Assembly: GCA_003402735.1 (NCBI GenBank)
Contig: QQNE01000019.1
Span: forward strand, 1 to 50,116
Source: Verrucomicrobiota bacterium
Lineage (GTDB): Bacteria > Verrucomicrobiota > Verrucomicrobiia > Verrucomicrobiales > DEV007
Length of the DNA: 50,116 bases
Direction: 5' to 3'
A program made the position numbers and the translations under genes. Positions 19,173-29,700 of the stretch are shown here, piece by piece. Every line of letters starts with the position of its first letter. Within the stretch, counting starts at the first letter, position 1. The notes under the pieces were generated by a model, which was not told the origin of the DNA, ran no database searches, and saw only the letters and a program-made list of their open reading frames with translations.

Positions 19173-20186
19173 ATGATGACCCCCGACCTACTCGATGCCC
19201 AGTTGACGGCCTTTCGCTCGAAGTTCGCGCGGCTCAAGGCCGAGTTGCAGAAGGCGATCGTCGGTTACGATGAGCTCCTGACGGACACCCTGACCGCCAT
19301 TTTTTCCCAGGGCCACGTGCTCCTCGAGGGCGTGCCGGGCCTGGGCAAAACGCATCTCGTCAAGATGTTGTCCCACGTTCTCGGGTTGTCCGCCGGACGC
19401 GTCCAATGCACCCCGGATCTCATGCCGGCCGACATCCTCGGCACCCAGATCGTCAACGAGAACGAGGCCGGACGCCGGGCCCTCATCTTCGAGAAAGGTC
19501 CGGTCTTCGCCAATGTCGTCCTGGTCGATGAAATCAACCGCGCCACCCCAAAAACCCAGGCCGCCTTGTTGGAGGTGATGCAGGAACACGCCGTCACCTC
19601 CGGCGGGGAACGTCATCTGCTTCCCGATCCGTTCTTTGTGATGGCCACCCAGAACCCCATGGAAATGGAGGGCACCTACCCACTTCCCGAAGCGCAATTG
19701 GACCGCTTCCTCCTCAAACTGCGCGTCCCTTTCCCCTCCCAACACGATCTCGTCGAAATTTCCCGGCGCACCACCGGGGCTGAGCCCCCCATCATCGAAC
19801 CCGTCATGACCGGGGACGAACTCATCGGTTTTCAAAAAGCCCTGGCGCACGTCGCTGTCGCCGATCCCGTCCTCCACTACGCTGCCGCCCTCGTTCTCGC
19901 CTCGCATCCCGACCAATCCTCCCTCGACCGGGTCCGCCGCTATGTGGCCTACGGTTCCAGCCCGCGCGGCATGCAGGCCCTTGTCCGCGCCGCCCGCGTC
20001 CGCACCGTCCTCGACGGACGCACCGCCGTGGTGGAGAACGATTTGCGGGGAGTCGCCAAGGGCTGTCTGCGGCATCGCATGATCCTCAACTTCGAGGGCG
20101 AGGCGGAGTCGGTCGATGTGGACGGTCTCGTCGACGAGCTCATCCAGGCCGTGCCGGTCCCGGGAAGCGCCCGCAACGCCGCGTGA
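19173..20186 (+). CDS. MoxR-family AAA+ ATPase (first MoxR/DUF58 cluster)
   Basis: A 337-residue AAA+ ATPase of the MoxR subfamily, chaperone-like enzymes that usually work with vWA-domain proteins. Walker A is GVPGLGKT from residue 53, Walker B is VVLVDEINR near residue 117, and the MoxR stretch MATQNPMEMEGTYPLPEAQ with a DRFLLK sensor region is complete. The C-terminal lid is present. The start at 19173 (MMTPDLLD) is preferred; an in-frame GTG at 19098 would add a poorly conserved extension. It is first in an operon followed by the TPR/PQQ gene, whose start overlaps or adjoins its stop, then DUF58 and a BatA-like protein. The ATP-driven target is most likely one of these vWA partners. Confidence 0.92.
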   Translation: MMTPDLLDAQLTAFRSKFARLKAELQKAIVGYDELLTDTLTAIFSQGHVLLEGVPGLGKTHLVKMLSHVLGLSAGRVQCTPDLMPADILGTQIVNENEAGRRALIFEKGPVFANVVLVDEINRATPKTQAALLEVMQEHAVTSGGERHLLPDPFFVMATQNPMEMEGTYPLPEAQLDRFLLKLRVPFPSQHDLVEISRRTTGAEPPIIEPVMTGDELIGFQKALAHVAVADPVLHYAAALVLASHPDQSSLDRVRRYVAYGSSPRGMQALVRAARVRTVLDGRTAVVENDLRGVAKGCLRHRMILNFEGEAESVDVDGLVDELIQAVPVPGSARNAA

Positions 20187-20194
20187 GAGGCGCG

Positions 20195-23100
20195 ATGATG
20201 AAGAGGCGTCCCGCAGCACGCTTCCCGGTTTGGCTCCTGGGTTGGCTGGTGGTGGGCCCCTTGGCCGGGGCCGATCTCGATTCGCGGTCGTTGACCTTGC
20301 GGACCGCGTTGCACCAGGACGCTTCCCTCGAAGCACCCTTTGCCGAGTTGTGGACGCTTTATCGGGAGGCGGATCGAGAAGCTGACCTCGTCCGGTTGTA
20401 TCAGACGCACCTCGCCCAGTATCCGGCGGATCAGGGGGCCCGGGCGGTCCATTTGCGTCTGTTGCTCGCCGCAAATGCACCCGAAGCAGCTGCTGCGGCG
20501 GCGGAGGCCTTGCGACTGCACCCCGAGAATTCCTACCTGCACTACCTCGCGTTTCGCGCGACCGGAGAGCTGGAGCCGTTGTCCCGCGCGATCGCCCTGG
20601 AAACGAAGGGGGAGCGGCGCGGCCCCTGGTTGCGTGAATTGTTGGAAAGTGCCGTCCGCGAACCGGAACGTGCCCTGGCCTCGCGTTGTCTCGTGGAGGA
20701 GCGTGACCGGCGGTTGGCGAATGCCGGGGAAGGGGTGCCGGAACTGCTCCAATGGATGGCGGAGTCGGGTCATCTCGATGTGGCGCGCGCCACGCTCGCC
20801 CTGGCGGACAAGGCGGCGCTGGCCCCGGAGGTGGAACTTGAACTGGCCCTTCAATCGGTCCGGGTGGAAGCGCCGGAGGCCTCCGCCCAGCGGTTGGCAA
20901 GCCTCTTGCAGCGGCTGGCCGCCGATCATCCGAGACGGGCCGATTTGGTGCGGGCGCGCCGAAGCCTTGTTCCGGTGGCCACGGATCTTTTGGCGCAAGC
21001 CCGGGAAGCGGTCCGGGTCGAACCGCTTTCGGCGGCCGCAGCCGCAGACTTGGCTACGCTTTTGGAGGCTGAGGGCGAGCTGATCGGCGCGGGCCAGGTT
21101 TGGGCGGAAGCGGCTCTTCGGCTGCCCCATCTGGCCAGGCTGGAGGAGCGGGCCCGTCTGTTGCTGGAGTCGGAGCCGCAACCCGTCAAATGGCGCGATT
21201 ACCTGAAACGCCGCCTGCCTCTGAAACCCGAGCGCCCCGATCTCGGCACGGAACTCATCTTCCTCACGTTTTCCCTCGACGGACCGGACGCGGGCAAGAA
21301 GGCGGTGGAGGCGGAAGTCGCACGCGGTTCCGCCGCTGCCTTGGCCGAGCTTGGCACCGGCCTGTTGGCGCGCGGTTTTCCCGAAGGAGCGGTCATCGCC
21401 TTTCGGGGGGCGCAACGGACCGCACCGAAAGGTTTTGAGCTTGGCGAGGGACTGGTCCGGGCCCGGGTGGCCCTGGGCGACGCCGACGCCGTGGCGACCG
21501 CGGTTCGGGAACTGTCGGTGACCGGCGTGCCGGTGGAGTCGTGGACGCGGTTGGCTTCGTTCCTGGAGGCGGAAGACTTTGCGGCTGAGGCCCGGGAGCT
21601 TTTGGAGCGCGGTCTGGCCTCCCAGCCGGGCAGTTTCGCGGCCACGCTCGCCTTGGCCAAGGTGGCTGCCGCGGAGCGAGGGGAAGAGTTGCTCGAACAG
21701 AGCCGCCTCCTGATCAAGGACGAGGACTCCTACCGGGACTGGCTCATTGCTGCGGTGGAATTCTTTGCCGGGCAGGGGAGGGCGGAATCGTTCTGGAGCG
21801 GTGAGGAGGCCAGACTCTCCGCGTTTGCGGACGGCATCGGTGCCGACGCGGTGCGGCGCGTGAACAGTTTTGTGGGCGTGGCCTCCGAGCGCAGTCAGGA
21901 GAATCGCGGGCGGCGGGTGGCGGCCCGGTTGTTGGAGCGGGCGGGGGCGGAGACCGGGAGCCGACCGGACTTGCAGCGCCTGGCCGCAACGGTTTTTGCC
22001 GGGGATCCCTCCAGGGCTCCGGAGGTGGAACGACATTTGCTCGCGTTGCTGGACGCAGCAAAGGGGTCGAGCGCGGAGCTCCGCCTGCGGCTGGCGCTGT
22101 TGTATCATCTGGTGGCTCGGCCAGACCTGGCGGAACCGCAACTGGCCCGGATCGATTGGTCCGAGATCGACGTCGTCTCCCTGCTCGATGAAGCGGTATC
22201 GGCTTTCCCGGAACAGCGGACCCGCCTGTGGCAACGGCTTGCCGCCCTGCGTCCGGCGGATGCGGAGACCTGGGAAGAGTGGCTCAACGCCTTGTGGAGG
22301 GAGGGGCGCACCGAGGAATTCCGGAGCGCGGCCGGGAAACTGGTGGCGGAGGACTCGCCTCTGAACCTGCCGGCCCCGGTGCGGACCGCGATTTCAGAGC
22401 GGATCGAAATGGCGTGGCAACAGGAGATCGACGCCGATCTGCGGAGGGGGGAACCGGAGGTGGCCCTGCGCAAGGTGCGGCTCTTGGCTCGCGAATCGGG
22501 GCCGGATTGGGTGCGCTGGATCGGGGCCATGCTCCTGGAGCAGACCGGCCGAAAGGAGGAGGCGGAAGCGTGGTGGGCCCAGCTCCACGGGGAGGAGGCC
22601 AAGGCCCGGCGCGCCTTGCGCAACGATCCCCAAGCCGCGCCGCCTCCCGCACCGTCCAGGCTTGCCCCGTTGCAGCGCATCGCCTGGCGCTTCCAACCCT
22701 TGCCGGGAGCCCGCATCGCCAATCTTGCGGCCCTCGGAACGACGGTGGCCATTCTCGATGACCGAAACCACCTTCACGCGGTGGATTGCGGCACTGGCAA
22801 ATTGCTCTGGGAGGCAGACTTGCACGGCGAATTCAGCCGCCTCCATCCCGGCGACTCCGGCCGGCAGGGGGATCTGGTGATCGCCCCCGATCTCGTGGCG
22901 GATGCCGGAACGTTTTTTGTTCCGGCGGGGGACCGGGTGGTGGCCTTGGAGGCTTCCTCCGGCCAGACAGCCTGGGAGGCGCGGGGCAGTTCGAAGGCAA
23001 GGCTCGGGCTGGCCGGCCCGGATCTTCTGGTGGTGTTGGCCCCGGCCACCGCCAGCCTCTCCGCATTTGACCGGCACAACGGCAAGCTGCGCTGGACCCG

Positions 23101-23794
23101 GGCACTGGATCCGGGAATCGCGAACCTTCCGGCGGAGGTCATCGGTTTCGCCAGTTCCGGTCGCGCCGTGGCCGTCTGGACGGATCGGCTCACCGTCTGT
23201 CGCGCCGTCACCGGCGAGCCGCTTTGGACGCGGCGTCTTGGAGATCTTGGCCCTCTGGATCTGGACGGGACCGCGTCGGCACCCCCGGCGATGGGGCGGC
23301 GGCACCTCGCGTTTCACGGGGATCACGTCATTGCGATGGAATCCGGCCGAGTCACCCGCCTCGGGGTTGAGTTTCCCGGGATGGACCAGGCAAAGATCTC
23401 CGGAATTCACTTGGGAGGCGACGCCGGGCGCGTCTGTTTCCAGACCGATCTGGGCGTGGAAGTTTGGGAACCGGGCACCGGTCGGCGGAGCCTTTTGCCG
23501 GGAACGCATGAGGCCATCCTGGTCGCGGGCCATTCGGTCCTGCAGAGCGGTTCAGGGCGGTTGGCGGGACTGGATTTCCGGACCGGTCGGAAGCTGTGGG
23601 AGACCAAGTGGACCAGCGATTTGCCCGTCCCGTCGTCCGCTTCCCCGGGTTCCTCCGCTTGGTGGCGCGGGCCGATCACGGAGGAGCGGTGGCAGGGGGT
23701 TCTCATCCGGCGTTCCCGTCCCCACCGCGCCGTTGTCGTGGCCGGAGGCGTGGTGATTGCTGGTGAAACGAGTGTGGAGGCATGGATGCCATGA
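20195..23794 (+). CDS. Large exported alpha-helical-repeat plus PQQ-like beta-propeller protein
   Basis: About 1,199 residues. A signal peptide (MMKRRPAARFPVWLLGWLVVG, ending PLAGA) precedes roughly 800 residues of Ala/Leu/Glu-rich helical hairpins that read like degenerate tetratricopeptide repeats (for example LVRLYQTHLAQYPADQGARA). After a Pro-rich linker (APPPAPSRLAP, near residue 820) the last 370 residues are beta-propeller blades of the PQQ/PQQ-like type, with repeated motifs such as DCGTGKLLWEA, EASSGQTAWEA, DRHNGKLRWTR, TGEPLWTRR and TGRKLWET. It sits between MoxR and DUF58 genes in a tight operon: 8 bp after moxR and ATGA overlap with DUF58. ATG codons at 20195 and 20198 are both possible; a GTG at 20183 is less likely. 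It probably scaffolds or senses in the periplasm; no enzymatic residues were recognised. Confidence 0.82.
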   Translation: MMKRRPAARFPVWLLGWLVVGPLAGADLDSRSLTLRTALHQDASLEAPFAELWTLYREADREADLVRLYQTHLAQYPADQGARAVHLRLLLAANAPEAAAAAAEALRLHPENSYLHYLAFRATGELEPLSRAIALETKGERRGPWLRELLESAVREPERALASRCLVEERDRRLANAGEGVPELLQWMAESGHLDVARATLALADKAALAPEVELELALQSVRVEAPEASAQRLASLLQRLAADHPRRADLVRARRSLVPVATDLLAQAREAVRVEPLSAAAAADLATLLEAEGELIGAGQVWAEAALRLPHLARLEERARLLLESEPQPVKWRDYLKRRLPLKPERPDLGTELIFLTFSLDGPDAGKKAVEAEVARGSAAALAELGTGLLARGFPEGAVIAFRGAQRTAPKGFELGEGLVRARVALGDADAVATAVRELSVTGVPVESWTRLASFLEAEDFAAEARELLERGLASQPGSFAATLALAKVAAAERGEELLEQSRLLIKDEDSYRDWLIAAVEFFAGQGRAESFWSGEEARLSAFADGIGADAVRRVNSFVGVASERSQENRGRRVAARLLERAGAETGSRPDLQRLAATVFAGDPSRAPEVERHLLALLDAAKGSSAELRLRLALLYHLVARPDLAEPQLARIDWSEIDVVSLLDEAVSAFPEQRTRLWQRLAALRPADAETWEEWLNALWREGRTEEFRSAAGKLVAEDSPLNLPAPVRTAISERIEMAWQQEIDADLRRGEPEVALRKVRLLARESGPDWVRWIGAMLLEQTGRKEEAEAWWAQLHGEEAKARRALRNDPQAAPPPAPSRLAPLQRIAWRFQPLPGARIANLAALGTTVAILDDRNHLHAVDCGTGKLLWEADLHGEFSRLHPGDSGRQGDLVIAPDLVADAGTFFVPAGDRVVALEASSGQTAWEARGSSKARLGLAGPDLLVVLAPATASLSAFDRHNGKLRWTRALDPGIANLPAEVIGFASSGRAVAVWTDRLTVCRAVTGEPLWTRRLGDLGPLDLDGTASAPPAMGRRHLAFHGDHVIAMESGRVTRLGVEFPGMDQAKISGIHLGGDAGRVCFQTDLGVEVWEPGTGRRSLLPGTHEAILVAGHSVLQSGSGRLAGLDFRTGRKLWETKWTSDLPVPSSASPGSSAWWRGPITEERWQGVLIRRSRPHRAVVVAGGVVIAGETSVEAWMP

Positions 23795-24690
23795 GCGAGG
23801 AAGAGTTTTTCGATGCCGGATTCCTGGACAAGCTCCGGGCCATGTTCCTGAGGTTGCGGAAACGCAAACAACTGCGGCGCAGGGGAATCCAACGCAGTCC
23901 TTCGGCGGGCCTGACCCGGGAATTCAAGGATTACCGACACTACGTGCGGCAGGACGACTACCGGAGCATCGACTGGAGGTTGTATGCCCGTCTCGAGCGC
24001 ATGTTCGTCCGACTTTACGAGGAAGTGCAGGAGTTTCATGTCCACGTCATCGTGGATGCCAGTGCCTCCATGGCACAACCTTTCGGGGAGAAGCGCCGCA
24101 ATGCCCTTCGCTTGGCCGTGGCGTTGTCGTATCTCGGACTGGTCAGCGGTCACCGGGTTTCCCTGTATGCGATGCGTGACCGGATCACCGGCTTGTTGCC
24201 CGCGCAGAAGGGCCAGGGCAATATCCAGCGCATGGTCGAGGCGCTGCGGAACCTCGAGTTCGACGGAGCCACGCGCTTGCGGCAGGGCCTCGCCAGTTTC
24301 CGCCCGGGCCGACAGCGTTACGGAGTCATCTTCGTGCTGTCGGATCTCATCGGACAGAACCCCGATCTGGTCGATGACGCCGTGCGCAACATGGGAGGTT
24401 GGCCCGGAGAGAGCCATCTCATCCACATCTTTCATCCCTGGGAACAATCCCCCGAGCTGGAAGGGGAGGTGGAACTGGTGGACGTCGAAACCGGTGAGGG
24501 GCGCAAGATGTGGCTCACCCGCCAGGATCTCCAGCGCTACACCGACTCTTTCAACGCCTATCTCCGGGTCGCGGAACGGGCCTGTCTCTCCCGGCAGGTG
24601 GACTATCTCGCCTGGCGGACCGATGGACCGTTCGACGAATTCTTCTTGGAACTTCTGGGCCGCGGCTCGGTGCTGGCCGGAAAAGCCTGA
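23791..24690 (+). CDS. DUF58 protein with intact vWA metal site (first cluster)
   Basis: About 299 residues. The DUF58 core is clear: REFKDYRHYVRQDDYRSIDW near residues 43-62, which is the family signature of REF, Y, GDD-like and IDW, followed by a von Willebrand factor A fold with an intact MIDAS motif, IVDASASM (D-x-S-x-S). A second conserved vWA segment is VIFVLSDLIG. DUF58 proteins are usual partners of MoxR ATPases. The ATG at 23791 overlaps the TGA of the upstream gene (ATGA), which suggests translational coupling; an in-frame ATG at 23782 lies too close to the GGAGG at 23776-23780. There is no membrane segment, unlike the longer DUF58 of the second cluster. Confidence 0.9.
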   Translation: MSEEEFFDAGFLDKLRAMFLRLRKRKQLRRRGIQRSPSAGLTREFKDYRHYVRQDDYRSIDWRLYARLERMFVRLYEEVQEFHVHVIVDASASMAQPFGEKRRNALRLAVALSYLGLVSGHRVSLYAMRDRITGLLPAQKGQGNIQRMVEALRNLEFDGATRLRQGLASFRPGRQRYGVIFVLSDLIGQNPDLVDDAVRNMGGWPGESHLIHIFHPWEQSPELEGEVELVDVETGEGRKMWLTRQDLQRYTDSFNAYLRVAERACLSRQVDYLAWRTDGPFDEFFLELLGRGSVLAGKA

Positions 24691-24702
24691 CGGTAATTGG
24701 GT

Positions 24703-26571
24703 ATGCAGCTCCTTTTCCCCCAGTTTTTGTGGCTGGCCCTCCTCGGGATCATCCCGGTCGCTCTCTACTTCTTTAAGCGACGCTCCCGCTCCGTCGCGGT
24801 CAGCACTCTGGTGTTCTTCCGGTGGCTGGCTGAAGAACACCAGGACAGCGCCTGGCTGCGCCGTCTCAAACGCTGGATCTCGTTCGCTCTCACCATGTTG
24901 CTCTTTTTGGTGCCCGTTTTCCTCCTGGCCCGCCTTTCCCGCTCACCGTTCGACGGCGGCGTGCGCAATGTGGTGATTCTTTTGGACCGCTCCGCTTCCA
25001 TGGCCGCGACGGACGCGGCCGGCACGACCCGCTTCGAGGCCGCTCGGCAATTGATCCGTTCCCGGTTGCAGGCTTTGCCGGATCAAGTCGGGGTGGCCCT
25101 CGTGGCTTACGACTCCCGGCCGCATGTGATTGAGGCCCGCGGCACTCAGCGCCGGGCCCTTCTGGCCGCGCTCGACGCCTTGCAGGCCGATCCCGTGGTG
25201 GGCGATGCCACCGCGGCTCTGGAGACGGCGCGGACCCTGGCCCGGCTGGAAACTCCGGCTGAAATTTGGCATGTCAGCGATCGCCCCGCCCCCGCCAAGC
25301 CAAGCGATGCCGGCGACGATCAAGTCGGCCTCGTTCCGCTCTCCGTGGCCTTGCCAGACGCGACCAACGTGGGCTTCACCGCGTTTCAGGTCCGCAAGGA
25401 GCCGATGCAGACGGCCCGTTACACCGCGTTTGTCCAGGTCGCCGCCAACCGCGCGGCATCAGGCCCGGTCGAGGGACGGATTTCCGGCCAGTTGGGTGAT
25501 GCCCCGCTGGCACCCCGCAGTTTCCAGCTCGAGCCGGGCGCGGTGCAGGGTTTGGAACTGCCCTTGACTGGAGTGAAGGGCCAGGTCCTCAAACTCGTTC
25601 TCGAGGTCCCCGGGGACGCACTCGCCGTCGACAACACCCTGCTGACCACCCTCCCGGATCCCCGACCCGTGGTCGCTGTCCGGGTCGGACGCAAAGAACA
25701 GGTCGATCCCTACGCTCACCTGGCCCTGCAATCCCTCGTGGAAGATGGGGAACTGCGGATCTGGTCGGTGCAACCCGAAAACTGGCCGGTGGCGGACGTC
25801 GATGTCGCTATCTTCGACAACTGGTTGCCGGAAAAGTGGCCGGACGATCTGCCGGTGGTGGTGCTCAATCCCCCAGGCTCGTCCGGGCCGGTCCGGGCGA
25901 GAAGTTTGGGAACCGCCGGACTGCCGCACCGCGAGATTCAGGAGGTCGTCCCTGGGCATCCGGTCCTCTTTCGGGTCAGCAGTTCACGGGTGGCCTTGAC
26001 CCAGTCCTGCGTGGTTGAGCCCACCGGTCCGCTGCAACCTTTGTGGAGTGCCGACGGCGAGCCCCTCCTCCTCGCGGGAACCGTCAAGGGACAGCGCCTC
26101 GTGGTGATGGCCTTCTCCCCCAGGCAATCGGAGCGTTTTCCCATGACCGCATCCTTCCCTTTGTTGATGGGAAATGCCATCTACTGGTGTGCCGAGGGCC
26201 GCCGTCAGGAAGAGTCGACCGGTGTCGGCAACGGCCGGACCGGAGGATTGGTCGAGGTGTCCGGTGGCCAACTACGCTGGACCACCGTGCGCGGCGGCGA
26301 ACTGACCCGGGAGGTGGAAAGTCTCGACGGCGGCGTGGCCGAATTGCGCCGGTCCGGCGTTTGGGAAGATGCCTCCGGGAAGCGGGGCACCGCGCATCTG
26401 CTGTCGCGGGAAGAGAGCGATGTGGCTGCCGCCCAGGCGGATGGCGCCCCGGGAACCCCAGTCCCCGACAGCGCCCTCTCCTTGAGCCAGATGACCCTGA
26501 CGTTGATCGCATTGCTTCTCGGCGTTCTGGTGCTCGAGAGTCTTCTCTTTCACCGCTACGCGCTTTATTGA
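24703..26571 (+). CDS. BatA-like vWA-domain membrane protein (aerotolerance family)
   Basis: A 622-residue protein of the BatA/aerotolerance-regulator N-terminal family. It starts MQLLFPQFLWLALLGIIPVA, with two N-terminal membrane helices (residues about 8-22 and 62-80) flanking KRRSRSVAVSTLVFFRWL, a hallmark of this family. A vWA domain follows with a complete MIDAS, LLDRSASM. The middle contains Ig-like and class I glutamine amidotransferase-like segments common in this family (DVAIFDNWLPEKW). A C-terminal helix (LTLIALLLGVLVLESLLF) anchors it again. The ATG at 24703 is preferred over a TTG at 24697. It closes the operon moxR - TPR/PQQ - DUF58 - batA-like. BatA proteins are linked with stress tolerance in Bacteroides, but this role is not established here. 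Confidence 0.88.
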   Translation: MQLLFPQFLWLALLGIIPVALYFFKRRSRSVAVSTLVFFRWLAEEHQDSAWLRRLKRWISFALTMLLFLVPVFLLARLSRSPFDGGVRNVVILLDRSASMAATDAAGTTRFEAARQLIRSRLQALPDQVGVALVAYDSRPHVIEARGTQRRALLAALDALQADPVVGDATAALETARTLARLETPAEIWHVSDRPAPAKPSDAGDDQVGLVPLSVALPDATNVGFTAFQVRKEPMQTARYTAFVQVAANRAASGPVEGRISGQLGDAPLAPRSFQLEPGAVQGLELPLTGVKGQVLKLVLEVPGDALAVDNTLLTTLPDPRPVVAVRVGRKEQVDPYAHLALQSLVEDGELRIWSVQPENWPVADVDVAIFDNWLPEKWPDDLPVVVLNPPGSSGPVRARSLGTAGLPHREIQEVVPGHPVLFRVSSSRVALTQSCVVEPTGPLQPLWSADGEPLLLAGTVKGQRLVVMAFSPRQSERFPMTASFPLLMGNAIYWCAEGRRQEESTGVGNGRTGGLVEVSGGQLRWTTVRGGELTREVESLDGGVAELRRSGVWEDASGKRGTAHLLSREESDVAAAQADGAPGTPVPDSALSLSQMTLTLIALLLGVLVLESLLFHRYALY

Positions 26572-26641
26572 TCGACCCAGGGCCGCCGGTGAAGGTGTCT
26601 CTTGCGCCTCATGAGAAAACGGGTCTTGACGAGTGCGTTCC

Positions 26642-26712
26642 GACCGACGAGCAACCCAGGCGAACGCCAATGGAATCGGAGCATCCCACCTGTTTCGTCT
26701 GAGCGGGCCACT
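26642..26712. repeat. 71-bp direct repeat, left copy
   Basis: This stretch is repeated at 30088-30158, 3,446 bp away, with 69 of 71 positions identical (mismatches at 26687 C/T and 26705 G/A in repeat-aligned order). Similarity stops abruptly at both ends. The repeat contains the short palindrome GGCGAACGCC at 26659-26668, and its flanks can form an imperfect stem (GACGA at 26646-26650 with TCGTC at 26695-26699; CAGG at 26657-26660 with CCTG at 26689-26692). Read on the minus strand it can encode the peptide ETGGMLRFHWRSPGLLVG. The two copies bracket the helicase gene. Confidence 0.95.
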
Positions 26713-26771
26713 GAGCTCCGCCATCCTGCCAGAGAATCGCCTGATCCCGGAATTCTGTTCCCCCCGATCCA

Positions 26772-29700
26772 ATGTCCCGTCTTGTCCGCGGCCTTCATGA
26801 ACGGCTTCTCACCCGACTCCTCGAGAGGGAGATCACCGAGCTGGAATCGCACCTGACCGCAACGCGGGATGTCCTCCGCGATGCCGATGCAGCGGACCGG
26901 CTGGCGCTCCACCTCAGCCGAGTTGTCGAACGCGCCATCGATTCCCTGCCGGACAGGGACCGAGCCAGGTTGGGGGCAGATCTCGCCCGACGTTTGATCG
27001 CCGAACTGGCGCGGGCAGAGGGTCTTGCGAAGGCCGACTTCGATCTCGAAGATCCGGTCAGTCCGCCGGAGCTGTTGCGCGGGGTCCGTGCGGCTTGCCC
27101 GGATGGGCGTCCGGAGGAGATCGCGGAGCCGCTGATTCCCTTGCTCGACACCGCCTTGCTCACGAATGCGCCCGGTGAACCGAACGTGGGTCACCAGCTT
27201 CTCACGGAGATCGCTTCGGCGGATCGGATCGATTTGGTGATGGCGTTCATCCGACGCTCCGGCATTCGTCCGTTGCGAGATGTCCTCAGGCGTCACGCGG
27301 AAGCGGGGCGGGAGCTTCGGGTGCTCACCACGGTGTATACAGGATCGACGGAAGGTGAGGCCCTGGATTTGCTCCGGGATCTCGGGGCCGATGTGCGCGT
27401 TTCCTACGACACCACCAGCACGCGCCTCCACGCAAAGGCCTGGCTGTTCCACCGCGAAAGTGGCTTCAGCACCGCATACGTCGGATCATCGAACCTCACG
27501 CACAGTGCCCAGGTCAGCGGGCTCGAATGGAATCTGCGAGTGTCAGAGGCGCGCAACCGGGCGGTGGTCGAGAAGCTCGCCGCCGTCTTCGAGAGTTACT
27601 GGCAACAGCCGGACTTCGAAGCCTATGACCGGGAGCGTTTCGACGCCGCGACCCGGTCTGAACGACCCTCCTTTGCCGTGGCTCTTCCTCCGACGGAGAT
27701 TCGGCTCGAACCGTTTCAGGAGCGGCTCCTGGAGCAGATCGCTCTCGCCCGCGCCGAGGGGCGTCATCGGAATCTGCTGGTTTCGGCGACAGGCACCGGC
27801 AAGACGGTGATGGCGGCGGTGGATTACGCCCGCCTCCGCAGAACGCTGCCACGCAGTCGTTTGCTTTTCATCGCTCACCGCAACGAGATCCTCACCCAGG
27901 CACAGTCGACCTTTGCGATTGCGTTGCGGGATCCGTCTTTTGGGGAGCGATGGGTGGGTGGTGACCGGCCCTCACGTTGGGATCAGGTCTTCGCCTCGAT
28001 TCAGTCGCTGGACGCGAACAGCCTGGAATCACTCGATCCGGCCCACTTCGACGTGGTGATCGTCGATGAATTCCATCACGCGGCCGCCTCATCGTATGAG
28101 CGGGTCCTCGCGCACCTTCAACCCCTTGAGCTTCTCGGGCTCACCGCCACACCCGAGCGCAGCGACGGTCTTCCCATTCTCCATTGGTTCGGGAACCGCA
28201 TCGCGGCCGAGTTGCGGTTGTGGGATGCGATCGACCAGCATCGCCTCGTGCCGTTCGCCTATTACGGCGTGACCGATTCGCTGGATCTGCGCGACATCCC
28301 GTGGACGCGCAGTCGCGGGTATGACACGGCGGCCCTCACGGGGGTCATCACCACGACCGACGTGTGGGCGCGTCAGGTTTTGGGCCAGTGCGTCGACTAT
28401 CTCGGTCCACTCAACGCCGTTCGGGCCCTGGGCTTCTGCGTCAGCGTGGAGCACGCGCGCTACATGGCGCGGGTATTCGCCCAACACCGCGTGGCCGCGC
28501 GGGCAGTTGATGGAAACACGCCCATCGAGGAGCGGAGGGAAGTCCTGCAAGCTCTGGCTTCCGGCACCGTCAACGTGGTGTTCTCCGTGGACCTTTTCAA
28601 CGAGGGCGTGGACGTCCCGTCGGTGGACACCTTGCTCATGCTTCGTCCCACCGATAGTCCGCTGCTCTTCGTGCAGCAGCTGGGGCGCGGATTGCGGCGC
28701 GCGAGCGGCAAGGCCATTTGCACCGTGCTGGACTTTGTGGGGCAGCACCGGCGCGAGTTCCGTTTCGATCGCCGTTTGGGCGGGTTGCTGGGTGGGACGC
28801 GTCGACAAATCGAGCAACAGGTCAAGCTCGGCTTTCCCTTCCTGCCGGCCGGGTGCCAGATGCAGCTTGAACGGGTGGCCCGAGAGCGCATCCTCGAGAG
28901 CATCCGCGGGAACTTGCTGTGGCGCCGGGCGGAGCGCGCGCAGGAGCTGGCGGCGCTGGTGGCGCAGAATGGAGAGGCCACTCTTGGGGATTATCTCCGA
29001 GAGAGCGGTCTCGAATTGGAAGAGCTTTACGCTCAACCCAGCGATTCATGGACGGCGCTGCGGGAGATGGCTGGGCTTCCCGTTGCCCCTGAGGGACCGC
29101 ACGAGACTGCGCTTCGTCGCGCCATCGGCCGACTGCTGCATGTGGACGATCGGGAACGGCTCGATGCGTGGCGCCGATGGCTGAGGGGATCGGTTGATCT
29201 CGATCTCGAGAGCGAGCGTCGGGAAGCGGTGCTGGTTCGCATGCTTCTCTGTCAGGTGCTCGAGCAGGTTGCCGACGGCGCCCTCACCTTCTCAGCTGGG
29301 GCCGATCTCCTGAAGGCTCATCCCGCAGTGTGCCGCGAGTTGATCGAACTTAGTGACGTGCTGGCGGGTCGCGTTGCCCACCTCTCCTCGCCCCTTGCCG
29401 ATCATCCCAGCGTTCCGCTCCGCATCCATGCGCGTTACACCCGGCGGGAAATTCTTGTGGCCAGTCGGGTGGGGACCGGCGTGCGGGGGCGTCCGTGGCG
29501 CGAGGGCGTCTTGCATGCCGAGCATCTGCCGGCCGACCTGTTCGTGTTCACGCTCGACAAAACCGATGGACAATTCTCTCCCACCACACGCTACCGCGAC
29601 TACGCCATCAGCCGCCATCTGATTCACTGGGAGAGCCAGTCCACCACCCGGGCAGGCAGTCCCACGGGTCGGCGCTATCAACAGCACGTGGCGCGCGGGA

